NCBI RefSeq assembly: GCF_001182745.1
Contig: NZ_LN868939.1
Coordinates: 496,001-560,000 of the forward strand
Source: Nocardia farcinica
GTDB taxonomy: Bacteria; Actinomycetota; Actinomycetes; Mycobacteriales; Mycobacteriaceae
DNA: 64,000 bases
Direction: 5' to 3'
The notes under the pieces were generated by a model that was not told the origin of the DNA, made no database searches, and saw nothing but the letters and a program-made list of their open reading frames with translations. Within the stretch, counting starts at the first letter, position 1, and every line of letters starts with the position of its first letter. Both the position numbers and the translations under genes were made by a program. Below are positions 63,001-64,000 of this stretch, piece by piece.

Positions 63001-64000
63001 CATCTCGCGCACCGAATAGCCGGCCTCGTCCTGGACGAGCTCGTCGACCTCGTCGACGGTGCGGCGGAAGATCGCGTTCTCCAGGTACAGCTGCTTGCCC
63101 ATCTTGCGGTGCTGGGCGCCGAACCCGGAGAGCACCCAGATCGGGCCCTGGGCGGCGGGAGCGTCCGCGGTGAACACGCCGGTGCCCGGCTTGCCCGCGG
63201 CGATCGCGCGCAGCCCGGCCACCGCCTCCTCGTGCGTCTTGGCCAGCACCACACCGCGCGAGCGCCAGTGGCTACGCTTGGCCAGCGACCGCGCCACATC
63301 GGCCAGCGGCACGTCGCGGCCCGCCTCGGACTCCAGCCAGTCGGCCAGTTCGGTGGCGGCCCGGCGGCGGCGCGAGGGCAGGTAGCCCGACACGCACAGG
63401 ATCACCGGCAGCGGCTCGGTGCGCTCGGCCGACCATTCCGCGGCGTCGGCGGCGGCCTCGGCGGTGATCTCGGTGGCCTCGGCGACGACGTCGCCCGCTT
63501 CCGCGGTGATCGCGGTCGCCGCCGCGATCACATCGGTGGTCTCGGTCTCGGTGTCGGTGTCGGTACCGGGCGCGACGACCGCGGCCTTCGTCGGCGGGGT
63601 GTATTCCTGCAGCACGACGTGGGCGTTGGCGCCACCGAAGCCGAAGCCGGAGATGCCGACGGTGGCCACGCCGCTGTAGCGCGGGAACTGGGTGGGCTCG
63701 TCGACCACCTTCAGCCGGGCCTGCTCGAACGGAATGTAGGGGTTCGGGCCCGCGAAGTTGATGTTCGGCGGAATCACGTTGTGCTGGAAGGCCATCACGA
63801 CCTTGGCCAGGCTGGGCACGCCCGCGCCGGACTCGAGGTGACCGAAGTTGGTCTTGGCCGAGCCGAGCAGGGCGGGCTTGTCGGCGTCGCGGCCGCGGCC
63901 GACCACCCGGCCGAGCGCGTCGGCCTCGATGGGATCGCCGATCAGCGTGCCGGTGCCGTGCGCCTCGATGTAGTCCACCGTCGCCGGGTTGATGCCCGCG
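60076..64000 (-). CDS. pks13: polyketide synthase Pks13 (C-terminal part, cut by window edge)
   Basis: The frame stays open to base 64000, so the start lies outside; about 1300 residues are visible. In order: the end of the ketosynthase domain ([32 protein letters not shown] with catalytic histidines), an acyltransferase with [15 protein letters not shown], a carrier domain with [14 protein letters not shown] (phosphopantetheine serine), and a thioesterase with [15 protein letters not shown] and [13 protein letters not shown]. Pks13 joins the meromycolate and C24-26 chains to form alpha-alkyl beta-ketoacids, precursors of mycolic acids. Glu/Thr- and Pro/Ala-rich linkers separate the domains. 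The leading carrier domain and ketosynthase cysteine are not in view. Confidence 0.92.
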   Translation of the reverse strand, partial: AGINPATVDYIEAHGTGTLIGDPIEADALGRVVGRGRDADKPALLGSAKTNFGHLESGAGVPSLAKVVMAFQHNVIPPNINFAGPNPYIPFEQARLKVVDEPTQFPRYSGVATVGISGFGFGGANAHVVLQEYTPPTKAAVVAPGTDTDTETETTDVIAAATAITAEAGDVVAEATEITAEAAADAAEWSAERTEPLPVILCVSGYLPSRRRRAATELADWLESEAGRDVPLADVARSLAKRSHWRSRGVVLAKTHEEAVAGLRAIAAGKPGTGVFTADAPAAQGPIWVLSGFGAQHRKMGKQLYLENAIFRRTVDEVDELVQDEAGYSVREMILDDAQDYNVGTSQVGIFTIQIGLAALLRAHGAEPEAVVGHSMGEVAGAYIAGGLTLEDAVRVICARSRLMGEGEQMISDDDVRNMALVELSAAEVEAMLTDYPDVEVAVYAAPTNTVIGGPYEQVQAIVAKVEEAGKFARVLQTRGAGHTSQMDPLLGELAAELAGIEPTRLRAGLYSTVHKEKYYRPGHDPVHDEDYWVTNMRHSVYFTNAVKLAVDSGHTTFLELAPNSVALMQVLGTTFAAGLHDAQLIPTLKRKEDESAGVISALAQLYVHGHAVDLSSLLPAGDYADIPRTTFVRKEFWPAARMATGSGTGRVPGAHVALPDGRHVWEVQASAVTDPAELVRAAAAQVLADVTVGASLAHGAVPAAGTLTTTLTPHPGGASVQVHAKEDAQFRLIFDAVVTSGAPLPTPAVAAPSTATAAAPAAEPEVLEQAGDRWDPNGSQTIEERLALIVAESMGYAVEDLPMEIPLMELGLDSLMAMRIKNRVEYEFDIPQLQIQAVRDANLTEVGKVLRYAIEHRDQVAAIAEKQAAGEEITVDADFVTAARAAMEAGEDPVAALETAVGSQDSGTAADAPAEPAVADPAVADPAPVDQEAAAFGEALAAVDEDDVPPRDAAERLTYATWAIVTGKSAGGIFNTLPILEEEVAEKLAARLSERIKAEVTVDDVLDCETIEQLADIVRERQDSGAEIDGFVRPLRPRPEGSDAVPVFVFHPSGGNTLVYEPLLKRLPAHTPMYGFERVDGDIEQRAKQYIPELRRIQGDGPFVLYGWSLGAVFALQVAQLLRAEGADVRVVGLIDLAIPTRDEDNSPEERVRRIERYQAFARKTYGIDAELDRAQLEELAAASDEEQFKMISDLIKISGAKIPGGVLEHQRTSWIESRHLARTTPSRYDGDVVLYLADRYHDGMIELEPRFAERKPNGGWDEYLPHLQVVHIPGDHLQIVDEPRIAKIGADLTAKLVAMEAKGDK

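Overview
The window reads as chromosome from a mycolic-acid-containing actinomycete, most likely Nocardia or a close relative. Composition is very GC-rich, GTG starts are frequent and genes are tightly packed. The arabinogalactan/mycolate genes glfT1, glfT2, dprE1, dprE2, aftA, two emb paralogues, accD4 and pks13 lie together in an order resembling Mycobacterium tuberculosis Rv3752c-Rv3800c. The genus is an inference; no rRNA or species marker is present.

Region 1 (1-3.5 kb) is an accessory patch. Two HTH/TPR-type regulators are accompanied by very small genes that overlap their neighbours by a few bases. Region 2 (3.5-19.6 kb) is housekeeping and mixed metabolism: tRNA-Ser(CGA), tadA and its partner, prephenate dehydrogenase, a glycolipid-binding protein, an orphan cytosine methyltransferase with a Vsr repair nuclease, small enzymes, the aromatic aminotransferase pat/hisC2, tRNA-Ser(GCU), tRNA-Arg(ACG), a membrane-anchored acetyltransferase, a PP2C-type protein, a nickel/cobalt permease, tRNA-Ser(UGA), a MarR regulator, a lactate-monooxygenase-like flavoenzyme, a quinone oxidoreductase and a class V aminotransferase-fold protein.

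Region 3 (19.8-36 kb) builds the inner cell wall. It holds the proteasome activator bpa, the galactan exporter wzm/wzt, galactofuranosyltransferases glfT1 and glfT2, a GtrA / polyprenyl-phosphate glycosyltransferase / membrane GT-C trio, and the dTDP-rhamnose genes rmlB, rmlA and rmlC. Interspersed are rsgA, an SDR enzyme with a striking operator, a secreted glycine-zipper protein and an esterase.

Region 4 (36-43.7 kb) holds a divergent MFS/MarR pair with apparently leaderless promoters, an XRE-DUF5753 regulator, a DUF4282 membrane protein, a small unrecognised protein, a stand-alone molybdopterin oxidoreductase and a flavin/PLP-oxidase-fold protein.

Region 5 (43.7-64 kb) is the arabinan and mycolate block. 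It runs Rv3789-like GtrA, dprE1-dprE2 (decaprenyl-phosphoryl-arabinose synthesis), aftA (priming arabinosyltransferase), an extra GT-C protein, one emb gene on the plus strand, a tiny gene, a second emb gene on the minus strand, a cyclophilin, accD4, and pks13 cut off by the window edge. The arabinofuranose donor made by DprE1/E2 feeds AftA and the Emb enzymes. AccD4 and Pks13 make the mycolic acids that are later attached to the same arabinan.

No CRISPR array, rRNA, insertion sequence or prophage was seen. No gene-free stretch exceeds 300 bases. The longest gaps (2807-3081, 19583-19865, 32106-32381, 39666-39961) hold only regulatory or unassigned sequence.
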